Below, piece by piece: positions 12,430-27,003 of a stretch of DNA of 64,000 nucleotides. The stretch's first letter is position 1, and every line of letters begins with the position of its first letter. The stretch spans positions 32,258,305 to 32,322,304 of the forward strand of contig NC_058158.1 of NCBI RefSeq assembly GCF_020080835.1. Direction: 5' to 3'. Source of the DNA: Cotesia glomerata. Its lineage: Eukaryota; Arthropoda; Insecta; Hymenoptera; Braconidae. The translations under genes and the position numbers were made by a program. The notes under the pieces are model-generated. The model searched no databases, was not told the origin of the DNA, and worked only from the letters and a program-made list of their open reading frames with translations.

Positions 12430-15400
12430 ATGTATTCAGACGGGCACGAAGTAGACGGCAGTTGGGTACTGCGCGTCTACGTTACGGATTTACAGGTCGA
12501 GAGAAATCTTCGCGTCAAAGGAGAGCTTCATATTGGTGGTGTCATGCTTCGTCTTGTTGAAGATCTTGGTAAGTTATCTTCTCAAGTACTTCTTTTTTAT
12601 TTTTTTTTATTTTCAGTTTACAATAATATATTTTCATTTTAAATCGGAGCTTCATATTTATTTATTTACTTCGAACAGATAAATATAAATACCGAGTACA
12701 AACTTGGTGCAAATCTAGGAACTCTTTTCAAGTTTTTTCAAGTAAAACTTCGTATTACGGAAATGATAGTACTTGAACAATTTCTGTTTTTTTTATGCAA
12801 ATTATATCTTTTTAAATATTTACATGAATTTTTTAAATTCTTTGCTTTTATTGTCTTTTTTAATTTTCAATAAAATTGGAGTTTTAAAAAATTATACTAA
12901 ATTCATGTTTTGAAAAACAACTAAAGTTTTAATTCATCAAATAATTAAATATCAGACTAAAATGAATTAAAAAAATTTTTTCACAATTTGAGAATTCATA
13001 TTTAAAAATATATAATTTATTTATAAAATTACAAAAATTGTCAGATGTTTTCTTAATTAAGTTTTGAAAAAACAGTAAAATATTTATCAAAAAAGATTTA
13101 ATTAAAAGACACTGCTCCAATCAATTTAGATTTACCACAATTTCTATGCGCAAGTAAAAAATTTATGTACATAAATTTAAAGTTTTTGCACAATCACCAA
13201 TATCGTTAAATTTTTATTACTCAAATGACAACTTACGAAGCTTACATATATATTTATTTATACAACTCGATATCTTTAGTAAAAAGAATTCAATTTTTCG
13301 AAAACAAAAGTTTTAAACTTTTCAAATGCTATTATTATATATTTTTTAAATTTACCCATAAGATATTAAACAAATAGTTAATTGCAGTTATTTTTAAATT
13401 TTAATTCAAAATTTTTTATTGAATTTGTCCTACGGTCATAAAAAAAGTCACATTTCAATAGTCTTGTATCCCTACAGTAATATACTGCCTCTTAGATAAA
13501 AGATTTGTTTTATTTTTATTTATCTTACATCTAAATTATCAATAAAAGAAATTTAGCTCAATAAAAATCGCTCGGCCTTCCCCTATATTTATATATAGTT
13601 TACGGTTTCATTTTTGACTCGCTGTATCAGACGACACAAAATCACTTGGAGAGCAACAAGTTGCAAGATATCCTTTTATAACGTAACAGATACAAACCCT
13701 CGCTTTCGGTAAAGGTTAAATTATTTAAATTTTAATCAATCTAGTGCAATTAATAATTAAATCATACACTTTTATATTATTCATGCCTTTAAGATAAAAA
13801 GCAATAATGATAGCTTAATATAATTATATTTTAAAATACATTTTTTTCTGCAATTTCATAATAACAGAGTGCATTTTATTGCATTTTAATAGCAAAAACA
13901 AATTACCGGGAGAGCTTGGATAAATGAGCGTTAACTTTATCAAAGGAAACGGCGTTTATTATATTTTATTTTAGGCAATTGCGATATTATATTCTAAAAT
14001 TAACTGTAGTATTCCTGGTAAAAATGATATCGTCATAAGAGCTAGTGTGTATATGTAATACTTCCAGTTATTTCATTTGATTCAGTACACACATATGTAT
14101 ATGTATGTGAATATATGTATTCTCATATGTCTTTTCACTTCTTACAGGCATATTAAGTGCATAAAATTGCATGTCACACGCTTGTTTTTCGCTTAATATT
14201 TAAAAATTATTTTTCTTCCTCTGTTGTCAATTTTTAAAAAATTTTGCTCTCAATTTTAAGACTTATTTATTGTCGTGACGCGAGTAGAGACACCATTACG
14301 TTTATTTTAAAACCGTAGAGTAATGCAGACGTAAATCACGTGAGATTTATTTTAACGTTCTTGCTATCAAAATTATAAATCCAGAAGAATAATAAAATTT
14401 TTCTCTTTGCCATCAAAAACATTCATGCCATTTTATACTTAGACATTCAAAGTGAAGTACAATATGAAATAATTTACTGTATAAAATCGCAATAATATTT
14501 ACTCAAATGCCAAACAAAATAAAACAATAAAGTCTGAATGCAACTTTAAAAATAAAAAATACATACTTGGTTGTTGCACAATTATTTTATACATCAATGA
14601 GATTCTTCATCATTGCGTATACATATATTTATTACAAGAAAATAAATACCATATGTTAAAAACTGCTCAAATGGTTGTACATTTAGGCAGGATATGACCT
14701 TGAAGAGTCGTCAAGTAGGGGAAGGATTTTGTGGTTCTTTTGTGACTACCAACATATTTAACTCGACATATATGTACATCTCATATATACGTGCATTATA
14801 AACCCACACACGTGATAGTAAGTGTAGTGCGGCACTTAACATAGCTCAAAATCACAGGCATCACAGGTGTCCTTTTTGTGATGATATTTATTCATGCATT
14901 AAAAAAGTTGACTCTACTCCACTCGTAAGATGAAAAATATCATTCTATAATATTTAAACTGACATCCAAAATAAATTATGTGTATGCGTATACGTATAGG
15001 ATTTTATTTTTAAAAATAGATGACTCAATACTTTTGACAGTATTTTTTCGAGTGCGTTGAAAATGGGTCAAACGTCAAATTTAAAATAAACTTTTAAAAG
15101 AGCAACGAACAAATATTAAAGGTGTCTAGTTTGTTTATTGACAGTTTTGTATACAATACTCTTCGTTTACCCGTACATTTATTGCAGTCGTTAATGTTAA
15201 TTAATTATTTTAGGTCAGTCAATACGACATTCATAAATAAATATGAAATTATTTTTAAAAATAAATAATTTGTTTACATTTTCTAATAATAGAAAAGTGC
15301 AAAAATTAACGAAAAATTTTTTACCATAGAAACTATTTATAAAACTTTTAAAAAAATTTAACACAAAAAAATATCCAAGTTACAAAAAATTTTAAAGTTA

Positions 15401-18400
15401 AAATAAAAATTACAGAATTTTTATCAAAATCTCTTAAACAAGAACAAGAGATTTAAACAATTATCTTAGTTTATGACGTAACTCAATATAATATAATAAT
15501 CTAAAAAACAGATAAATATGAGCATATTAAATTGAGGCGAGAATTTAATTGTTAAGTTAAGTGTAGCATCAGTTAAAGTGTACGCATTTTAGTTCAAGAT
15601 ACCGTATGTCACCAAGCTTATGTGATGACAAGACAGCACTCTTATTATGGTCCTTCGGCAAAACAAGTAACTTGCCACCATGCCAAGACGTATGTAGTCG
15701 TCTGATATGAGAGAAGGCTTGGTCAACTTATAACTATAAGTATTTGCAATTCTCATGTGTGGATTTTTAGAAATAAAATAAATAAAATTAGAAGTGAAGA
15801 ACAGCATAGGAGACAACAATAAAATAAATGGAGGAAAAATATTGATATTTATTTATGAAAAAGAAGTCTAGAGAATTATCGTTTCATTTGATTGACTAGA
15901 GGTGTGATATATAGATTTTTTATTAGGAATTTGAAAAAATTATGCTTTACACGTTTACGTTATGCTAGTGGAGACAAGGTCGTCCTTACGGTACACGTAT
16001 TCCCAGATCGAGGCCATTGCACTTCACCTGGAAATACCATGACAGGTCGTGATTATGGGAACTACACAACACCTTTTCTATAAAACAAACATATCACTTT
16101 CTAGCAATTATACATATTTCAACAAGTTGTCTATATGATAACTGTACTCTGCCAATTTAATGCATTTATTCTGCTACTGATATCACTGAAATTCAATAAA
16201 AACATAATAAATAAAATCAAGTTATGCTTTACGAATTTATTTTATTCAATTTACTACACTAGATCTTAAATACATAAATATGTATGCCGATAATTATAAT
16301 TGATAATAAAACAGTTACTGGGTTTATGTTATATATATAAAGTACATACATTAATGAGAAGAAAGATATTAAGAAATGATTAATCACACATTTATATTTA
16401 TATTAATAACTTTTGTACTCGGATGATTCACTTTTTAAGTTGGGTAATTTATTCATCATTATTCTTAATCTTCAATTTACATTTATGGAAATAAGTTTCG
16501 TTTTAAAGAAAGCTTATTAATTATTACCTTTATTAATAAAGGTAATGATCATATTTAAGCAATTATAATTTAAATTTCAAAAACTTGAAGACATGAATTT
16601 TTTATTTAAATTAATATACATTTTTATCAGGATTTTTTAAACTTTGTATTGGATTCAATTATTTTTTTTTTTTTTTTTAATTTGCGAGTGTTAATCATTT
16701 TAGTTATTTCGTAAGACTATTTAAAAATAAAGTTTATAAATATTTATTTTTTTTATGAAATTTATATTTTAAAAATTTTATAAATATTTATTTAAAGAGA
16801 ATTTAAATTTCCTCTTAAGGAATTTTACGCGTTGAATTAGTGAATACTTTATTTCTACGAGTTTATTGGAATTTTAATGAATTTACGAATTTATATTTAC
16901 GTAAAACTATATTTATTGAATAAATTTATGATTTTTTTTTTTTTTTGAGGATGATAATAATTTTTGAGTACAAGATGAACAAAATAGAATCAGTGCTGGA
17001 TTGAAATTTTTATTAAATGAAAAAACATTCTTAAAAAATTTAGAAATCAGTTTTTTCAGGAAAAAAAATTGCACAATGTAAGGAAACTTTTTTTTCCAAA
17101 ATATGTCAAATTAGAGTAAAATTTTCTTTATAAAAATGATAGCTTAAAAAATTATTCTTTAGTAACAAGAACAAAAAGTGTTCATCAGCAAGTTTAAGTT
17201 TTACGGTTGGGTTGGCTGGCCAACTTTCAGCTTCGCGCCTTGGGATGTTCAAGGAAAAAAATGTTTAGTCCTGTTGTTCTCGCTGAGTCATCATACAGCT
17301 GTTGATTCATATATTGTTAACGATTATATTTTTCAAAATATTATTAATATATAATTCCATAAACCATAACATTTCATAAAAAGAAAATCCTTAATCTTAA
17401 ATTCGCTACTTAGTTGCACATAAACCGTGATATGAATAAGTAACAATAATACGAATGTAAAACAATTTATGCATACTCAGAGTAACTTTTATCTTTATAT
17501 GCACAATTATTTATAATTTATATTTAATATTTAATGTTTATACTATAAAAATTGACATTTAGTAGAATAATAAGTCATAGTTGTACTCAGCACTGAAATA
17601 GAATATGATATAATTGAAATTACCAATAATGTGTAATTATTACAATATATTCAAACCACAAATATTTATGTTTTATTTTATTTGCATTTTTATTGAGATT
17701 TATAGTACTTACCTGAACATTTATTTCTATTCATACTTCAGTACACTTTATTGTTACTCATAATTTTTTACTCTGACTCGATAACTATCTTCGTTTATCA
17801 AGTATTTATTATTTCTATTACGAAGAAACAGTAGCAGTGACCTAATAGTTATCTTATACAGAAATACGATAGTTGATAATGCTGAATTTTTTTCTTTGAA
17901 AAACATAATTCTTAGTAATTTTAAAAGTATTGTTATAATAATAATAGTTGTAGTCAATCGTAACTGATTTAACAGAAAATTAAATAATAAGGTGAAAGCA
18001 TTGTTTACAAAGTCTGGCAAATATATTGCCTGAAACCTTGACAAAAGTGACTCAATTACGTGCGTGGTTGGTTAAATTGCGTCAAGGACAAAATGAGTAA
18101 GGTTCCATATTATAAAAATAATATAAACTATATAAATAAATATATCGTACATAATACACTTGTATACAGAATATTTAAGAGCATAATAAAAATAAAACTA
18201 AAAAGAGTATTTTCAATGTTAAGTAGCTCATAAAACAATATTGATATTGAGTTAAAAAAAAATTTAATTAGCTAAAATAAATTTAGGTGATTTAAGTTGC
18301 CCTTATACGTTAATACGACCGTGAAAAAGTAAAAGAGAATGTGTAGAGTGTACATAGGATATATGCTCGAAAGATGATACATAAAAATCAACTTACTCGT

Positions 18401-21400
18401 TACACACAGAATATCTCATTTCCTTGTATTATGCCTATTATATGCTTACTACGCATTATTACCAGTTAGTTTATAAAACAAGCTATTGTTATACAGGATA
18501 TCGCAGTTAGCTGCTATGTATTCTTTGAATTTTTTGCTACTTTATTTTAAATGTTTTTTTTAAGAATTATTTTTTTTTTCACAGAGAAAAATTTTTTAAA
18601 TAAATCAACTTAGAATTTTCAATAAACTTGAATGATTATAACTGCAAATCTTTAAAGTTCAACTTTAAAATCAAATTCTGGCTAATATAAAGGACGAAGA
18701 AATTTATGATGCACTTTTTTTTGTATCTTCAATATTTTTCCCAGTAGTTCCATAGTTTCATTGAAAATGTCATCAATTTCAACAAAATATTAAACTCTAA
18801 CTTTAATTGCAATTCTTTTTTATAAAAAAATTCTTGACTAATTAGTGGTAAAATTATCTATTGAGAATTACGGCCTCATTGACTCATACTTTCAGATACT
18901 TTGTCATTGACTACAGTTATCTAAAAAAAAATCTCATAACTATGACATAATTGTTTATCTCTCAGTTTCGAATAGTCTGCATATTTTCTGTGGATTACCA
19001 TTTTCTAATTTCAAAAAGTCAGCTTCACAAAAAAAGTCAATTAAGACAACTCAAATCTTTTCAGTAACTTTTGACCCCCCTTATTACATTAAGTTTTTTT
19101 TTTTTTCTATGAAATTAGGTATCTGAATTATGAACTGTCTGCCGATTATTCGTCTAGGCAAAATGCTGCAAGTCATGTCTCAATATTAGTTTGGGGGAGG
19201 ACTATATCATGACACTCCAAAATTACCCTGATTAAATGAATTATTTATAATGATAAAACGAGTCAATTCTTTTCACAATTACACTCATCAAAATTCTTAC
19301 GCAAATAAAAGCATTAAAAAAATCGTATAGTCATTTAAATGATTAAATAATTTTTTCAGTTTATAATAGAAGCCAAATTTTTTATATCAATCAGGAAAAA
19401 TTATCTCATATTAATTGATTACTAAATCAAAATAATTTCTAATAATTTGCATAATTAATTACGGCTCAGTATACCGTAACAGGTGCATAAATTTATTTCA
19501 TTCAAACTGACTAGAGTCGTTAATATCATTGCAGCATTTCTCATTTGAGTCACCAATAATTACCAACTATACGCAATAAATGTATCATTGAAGTGAATGA
19601 GCATTAGATAATACTCATTACTATCTCCAGTATAAACTCCAACAATCACAATTGGACGTTTAATTAAAAATATATTATTGAAACAAAATTAAAAGTGACA
19701 ATTGGCAATATGAAAGTGCAGCTCAGACAGTTGATATAAAAATGCAGTACCAATAGTTAAAAACAAATTGACATAATTATATTGGTGCCACTTACCTAAC
19801 TGTCAGTTGAGTACACTGAGTATGATATAAAATAAAATAATAATAATAATTACAATAGTAAAAAAGTATATTATATGTTGAGCGTGGGTAGAAAAGTCGA
19901 GTTCCCAAGAGAGGTATGTCACGTCGTTCAGTCTTTGAGTTCCTTCTCTTTTCAAGTACGTATTGAGCGACTTTCAAGTACTTATAAGGCGAGCTTTCAC
20001 CTCCAGATCTCGCAAATTATCCAATATTAAATTATTATTTTAGTTAATAACGTTCATCTTCACTCTACTCTGCTTACGCACAAGGATAAAAAGTATACAG
20101 CGAGTTTTGATAAGGAAATGTCGATCAAAATTCCACAGAAAGAAAAAATTTTTTACTTCAGGATAAATTTTCTTGTTTCAAAAAGATTTATCTTTGCTTC
20201 AAAAAAACTTCAATCTTATTGTTACAATTTTCTTGGTTCAAGTAAACTTTATAGTAATTGTATAGATATGAAGCTCCGCTTATTTGTGGGCATAAAAATT
20301 GGAAAATTAACTTGTCTGGCTTTTTCCAAAATAATAGAAAAAATTTTTTTCACTAAAATCAATTTGTAGAGTACCATAAAAATATTTTAGAATGATTTTT
20401 TTGCAATGAAAAATTTTTTACTTAAAAAAATAATGAAAATAAATAAACTTTTGACAAATGAAGCTCTGAAATATATTTTTAAAAGAATATAAAAATGAAT
20501 CAAGGCTTATTTATTTAACAAAAAGCTTTTTAGCAAATTGATTAGGTAAAAAATATATCGATAAATATGTAATATATTCCCATACATAATATATCAAGAG
20601 CAAAAATAAAAAAAAGTTAATGGAGGTCTTATAAGATGGGAATTGATGAGTCCACTGAACCGACTAGCAGAAAAAATTATCAGTTTGTTTTTTCTATTAC
20701 TAAGCGTTAACATTTGGTACCCATATCCATTATGTATGCGATGAATTACTATCTTTTGTTAATATCGATACTGGGCTTCATATCATAGAAATTTTATACA
20801 TTATATCGGAACTAAGCAAGGTAACGTTTTATCAAATTCTCTTATTTTTTATCTCTGGTGATAAGTATTAGCAAACACTGTACGTAATGAATAAAATATC
20901 TAACAATATAATATTTATATAGAGAAAGCTTTACGATACATATGTGATATATCGCAGTGGGTGTACTGTGTAGTAGTAAGTAGTAGTAGTAGTAGAGCTC
21001 TATACTGATTTTCTATCGTATAGCAGAGCAACGAATTGAATGGCCAGACCTATTTAATTTTAACGAACGAAACAAGTACATCAGGGAGAGAATGATGAAT
21101 GGGATGTAACTAGTTATTTAATCAAATAATGTTGAATTTTTTTTTATTTATTCAATTGATCTTTTTTTTCACAGTATGTATGCGTATGTCCTCAAATTAT
21201 TATGGATACATATTTATGTATTCAAGGAAAATAAAAAATACCGTATAGAGAAAATTAATCTCGAAAATTTGAGAGTTTCTATACAGAGGATCGAAATTTC
21301 ATACGTGAGAAAAAAATGATAAGTGCATCTGGATGACTCGTTGAATTTGAAGTAGAAAAAAAAATTGTTTATTACCGCAAAAAATTGTCGATTGATCTGG

Positions 21401-22431
21401 TTCTAGAAGATGAAGTCATTTAAGAGTATTTTTTTAGATTTTAGGCAAGATTAAATATTTTTTGAAAAATCGTATGATTTCACTGTACAATAAAATATTT
21501 TTATTTTTAGGTAATAAAAAGTTCTAAAATAGTGTGTGAAAATGTTTTCGCATTCTATTTCGTTCATAATGTTTCTAACCATAAAATTTAAATATAAATT
21601 CGAGGTATGCAAATAGTATTCTTAAATCAAAACAGCGTTAAATTATAGCGAGCAAACTACGTTCTTCCGGAAGTAAATCATTTTCTTTAATCGAATTAGT
21701 ATTGTCTTAATAGAATAATAAGTTTCTTTATTTAAAATTTATATTTATAACTTCGTCAATGATAATTCTTTCTCTCAGTGTGTTTGCTGAATTAGAATAA
21801 AATTTTTCCTCAATGTATTATCAAAAGTAGATTATTGTAATTATTATAGTTGTTTAATTAGCGAAGTCAATTATTTACATAAAATGTGAGAGTAATGATA
21901 ACGATTGGAATAATATAAATGATTAAGGTATTATCATAACACAATAATAGAACAAGGAATCAAGTTGGGAAGTGAATCAGTCGGATGTGATTCAGAAAAA
22001 TGCATACAGTAGAGCCAAAGCGGCAGGATGTTCATCCATACAGGAGCTTCGCGATTTTTTTTCTGTTGATGCACACACCCGGCAGTGGGATATAACAGCA
22101 CACCAGAGTTGTGTATAGCTGATATATGTTAAAGTTAAACGAGAATATGAGGACAATGGTACATTGTGTGAACTTCCTACAGTCTGCATATACACGCTAT
22201 GCGTATATTTAATACGACAAAGTAGTAACGTGGATCGTGGATGAGAGTTTAGTTTGAGAAGAGTAGAATAAGTGCAAAGTAAAGCTGATATGTGGTCACA
22301 TAGAGGCATCCGTTTTTGATGGCGTGCCTTCCTTTACTTTACTTTATGCTTCTCTTATATCTGCAAACTCTCCTACTCCCGTCCAACCAAACTAAACTTT
22401 AAGTCTTTTCTGCAGCTGCGGTCTATAGTTT

Positions 22432-22485
<54 letters not shown>

Positions 22486-25400
22486 GTACGATTTTGTAGC
22501 ACGCGCAATGTGTTCTGTACCAAGCTCTCAGTTTAAATATAAACCGTGACGTCAGTTACTTCTTCTCTTTTCCTCCACACGTCTGGCGCTTCGTGTGTAA
22601 TCTTGAGAAAACATTCTTGTTTTAATACCAAAAAAATAAACTATTATTTTAAAAGTTATCTTTGTGAATTTTACCTCCGCCATCACATTACATTACATTT
22701 TTACTATATAAATATCCATTATAATTCTTTGAATCATTCTTCGTTCATTACACATCTATGTAATCGGTATTTTTAAAAACACACACGGAGAAAAAAATTT
22801 TGCTATAGGAACTCTATAGTAGTTAGTTAGTTGTAAAAAGTTCCAGTAGGTTAACGTATTCTTATGGTAACAATACCGTTTGGCTCCTGCAACTCTACAT
22901 CGTTGAGCTCTGAGAGCTAAACGTTATTTACCTCTCACAACTCTACAGGATCGTTCTGAGACTATAACAAATTTTTGGCAGTCTGTTTAATATTTTTTTT
23001 TACGATTTAGCATTGATAATTTAATAAATAAATGCGGCAGAACGAATTTATATTGCCAACAATAATTGTATATGACAAATAAGAATAGTATTATAATAGA
23101 AATAAAATAATAATAGAATTAACTTATATTACAAATAAAAATTATTTGTAAAATAAAAATATGGTTGTCACAAAATTATCTTATTTTCTTAATTATACCA
23201 ATAAATATTGGACATAAAATCACGGCCGTATATGCACAAGAAAAGATAAATAAACGAAAACAAATTTTATTTTGTGTTAAATGGGATCTTTTTAATGTAT
23301 TCCGATAACTTATTACTCATCACAATATATTCAACTAATAAATTAAATTAACAGTCACTGCAAATGAACCTTGAAAAACCATAAATACAAAACTGTTCTA
23401 ACGAAATTCAATTTGACAACAAAAAAAAAAAAAAAAAACAAAAAAAAACCTATTTTCTTAAATAAATAAACTGGAAACTTAATTGTCCTCATATATTTTT
23501 AATAATATGGATGAGTAACAAAATGATTCTGTTTGTCATTTTAGAAGGTTATGAAATATGTCAGCGCACGCCACTACTGCGCAACGTAGAGCGCTCCCAA
23601 CTATACCGTTTGGCTCTGAGAACAATCCCGTAGAGCTCTGAGAGCTCAACAACATTGAGTTATCAGAACTAAATAACATTTTGTTACTGTAACTCTACAA
23701 CGAACAGTCAACTGTGTATAGTTGTGGTAACTCTACAGTTAGGTTACCAGAACGAAATTTTTTTTTCCGTGCAAGTTTTATTTATTATTTATTTTAAATG
23801 AATTATGTCATAATTGAGTTTTGACCTTTTACTTTTATATCAAAATTTATCTGCGTTTAAAATAACTGTCACTTATATTGACGTTAAATATGATACCTAT
23901 CTTTATTCGTTTTTTAAACAATCTTATTTCTAAATTACCATCAACATTTAGATTTTGAAGAATGTTTGTTCGTTTCTGGATAAAATATGGGATTGCAATA
24001 TTTTCTTCAACTTTTAGAGAAAAAAAAAAAATAGACTTTTGAATTTTTAATTTTCTCAGTAGAAATCGTTTTTCTTAGAGAAATGTTAAATACAATTATA
24101 CTTAAAAAATAATTTTCCATGACAGTAATAAAAATTTAGTATTATTTATGACATCAACGTATCAGTCGATTAGATTTAAATACTCTGGGTTGTGATTATG
24201 AAACTAAATATGCGATAGCAGATAGGATACACAAGTATATATATACGTGATGCGTATTACATTTGAATCATGAATCGTTAGATGTTTTCTTGTATTCGCA
24301 GTTTATATAACTTATCTCTTGGTGACATAGTTAACTAGTTATAGAGTAAAAGCGGCAGGTTCACTTGATTTTACATGCTATTATCTGTATACTATCACAT
24401 ATAATAATAGACTCCTCTATACCATGTCTAGCTAAAATAATTATAAGTACTGTAATTACAGGCAAGGAGACACACGACAAATTGATATAATAAATTTTAT
24501 AAGCTATATATGGTGTATAATAATTAATAGTGGAAGATGAAACCTAACAATAATAATGATCATAATAATAATAAAATGATGATAATTATAATTATAATTA
24601 CAATGTATTTGAATGCATTTGAATAACGCAAATGTCTACTCGTGAATGTTATTTCGTCATAAATAATAATAATAATGTTGATAATAGTAGCAAGACATTG
24701 TTAGATATGAAATTAAGCGCAATAATATACAATGCAATAGACTGACTAAGAATAAAAGAAGCTCCTACTTTGTTCAAACATTAAACTTAAACTGTAATAG
24801 AACAAAATAAAGAAGCAGCTGTATGCACTGAAGCTGGTATAGTGTAACTGAAGGTGGCAAAGCATTCCAGCTGATAGGGTCAAAGAGTATTCATTAGTGC
24901 AATGTATAAAATGCGTGAGACCTTTGTCGCGTTTGTTGTGTGTTGGTTGCTTGTTAAAAATCTTGAGAAGTAGTTTGCTGTAATAGGAACCGATGAACGT
25001 TGTGTCTATTTACGCTATTTGTTCGTAAGCTATGTTATATGCTATATTACCTCATTCTACTTTATATATGTACATACGATACATACACCATGATATGCTG
25101 CACCAGTATGGATAGTCCTTGGTCAAATACCACGCAGTTTATTTTAATTTATTTTATTTCATTTCATTTTGTTTTTTATTCAATCAATTTGAATTATTGT
25201 TTGCTACTCGACGACCACCTTAATATATCTAATCGCTGTAGGCATCTGACCTTTACTTCTTTACTATGCAGTCGTTAACATTTCGCTGTTAATGATTAAT
25301 AAATACAGGGATTATGGATAGCGAATCGGTAAATACAATAAATACGGATTTGTGTTTGTGAATTGAAATTAATGAACATATGTATTTATTGAAATGCCGG

Positions 25401-26966
25401 TATGTAACTTTTATTTTTTATTAGACCGTTCATTCCTTGGTTTTCAATAAAAGTCAAGAATATTTGATAAATTTTACTTATTATTATGTGCTTGAAAATT
25501 TTTTATTCTTCCATAGAAAACATAGCACTAAAAACTATTTTTATAAAAAAATAAAGAATTATTTATTGCGGATCATAAAGCATAAGCTTCTTATGACCCA
25601 ACAAGTCATCCATAAAATAAATATAAGCATAGCTAACAATTAGTGCCACAATATTCACATTAAAAAGCATCTTAAATAATCTGGAATTGCATATAGTTAT
25701 TGTAAATCTCAGTATAATACAGGACGTAAATGCAAATACAATCATTAATGTAAAAAAAAAATGCAATTCTTAAAAATTTGTTTTTACTGTCTTTGCTTCG
25801 AGCAATCATATAGAGACATTAAAATTGCAAGCATAAACTCACATTTAAAAAATATTTTATCTTCATTCATGGAAAAAAGTTTTAAGAGAGAGTCGAATGA
25901 AAGGCTTCGCGCCTGGAGGTGTGCAAAATTAATATTAATATGCTTGGTAATAAAAATAAAAATAAAATTTTATTGTCAAGAATTGTATATTGTATGAGTT
26001 ATATAATTATTATTTATATATGTTTATGTTTGTATTTTATCACAATCGTAAATGAAATACTTATATGTAGATATAATACCTGTTTTGATGTATGAATTCT
26101 TGTACATAAATATAATTGTAAAAAATTAATAATTCCGGATATGTTGGGCACTTAGATATTTAACTCATTGATTATTCAACAACTATTCATATGTATAACA
26201 GTTAAATGACACCCTTGTCATGTTTGCCACTTGATACGTGAACAGACTTTATTCGCTCTTCAATATGATGTCGTTTGTAAGTGTGGTGTTGTGGTGTACA
26301 ACCGCATATGCATTTAGTAATAGTGCACATGCTTTTATGATATACTATCTCGTATACCGGGTGTCTATTTTTGTTTATGTTATTATGTTATCGATAATAT
26401 ATATCTTTTTAAATAATAGCTGTGAGTTATTATTTTTTTATTTATTCTAGTTTTCTTTATCACTTTTTTTTTTTTAGTTTGTAAAAAAAATTGTTTTATA
26501 ACACCGTTCTCGGAAAAAAATAATTCTTTGTTTTGTTATCAAAGAATCCGAGATGTAAATAAAACCTAATGATAAAAAACTGCAGCTTGCTGCTATATAC
26601 ACGTTAGAATCATCTTATTTTTATTAAGGTATGTTTTTTATTTGATCAGATATAATAGAACAAAACTTGACTTAGACTTAAAATAAATTTGACTTCACTT
26701 TGAAGGAATTCTTTAGTTTTTAAAATATTGTTTTTTATAATTTACATTAAAAATAATTTTTTCAACTAAAATTTTTGGGTTTAAGGTAACAATTCAATCA
26801 AAAATTTTAAAGAGATCTTATTGAAATTTAGCATGCTTGTTTTTGAGCGAATTTCAATATTGACATTAAAGATAAATTAAATTGGACAAAGTGAAAATTT
26901 TCATGATGTAACTCAAGAAAAAATTGGGTATAATTTCACTCTTTTGCTGTTAGAATGTTTTTTTCA

Positions 26967-27003
<37 letters not shown>

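Noticed and set aside
21992..22309. 105-codon minus-strand open frame in kindlin intron 1
   Set aside because: Low-complexity, Cys/Ser/Tyr-rich translation without family resemblance, initiation context or linked exons.
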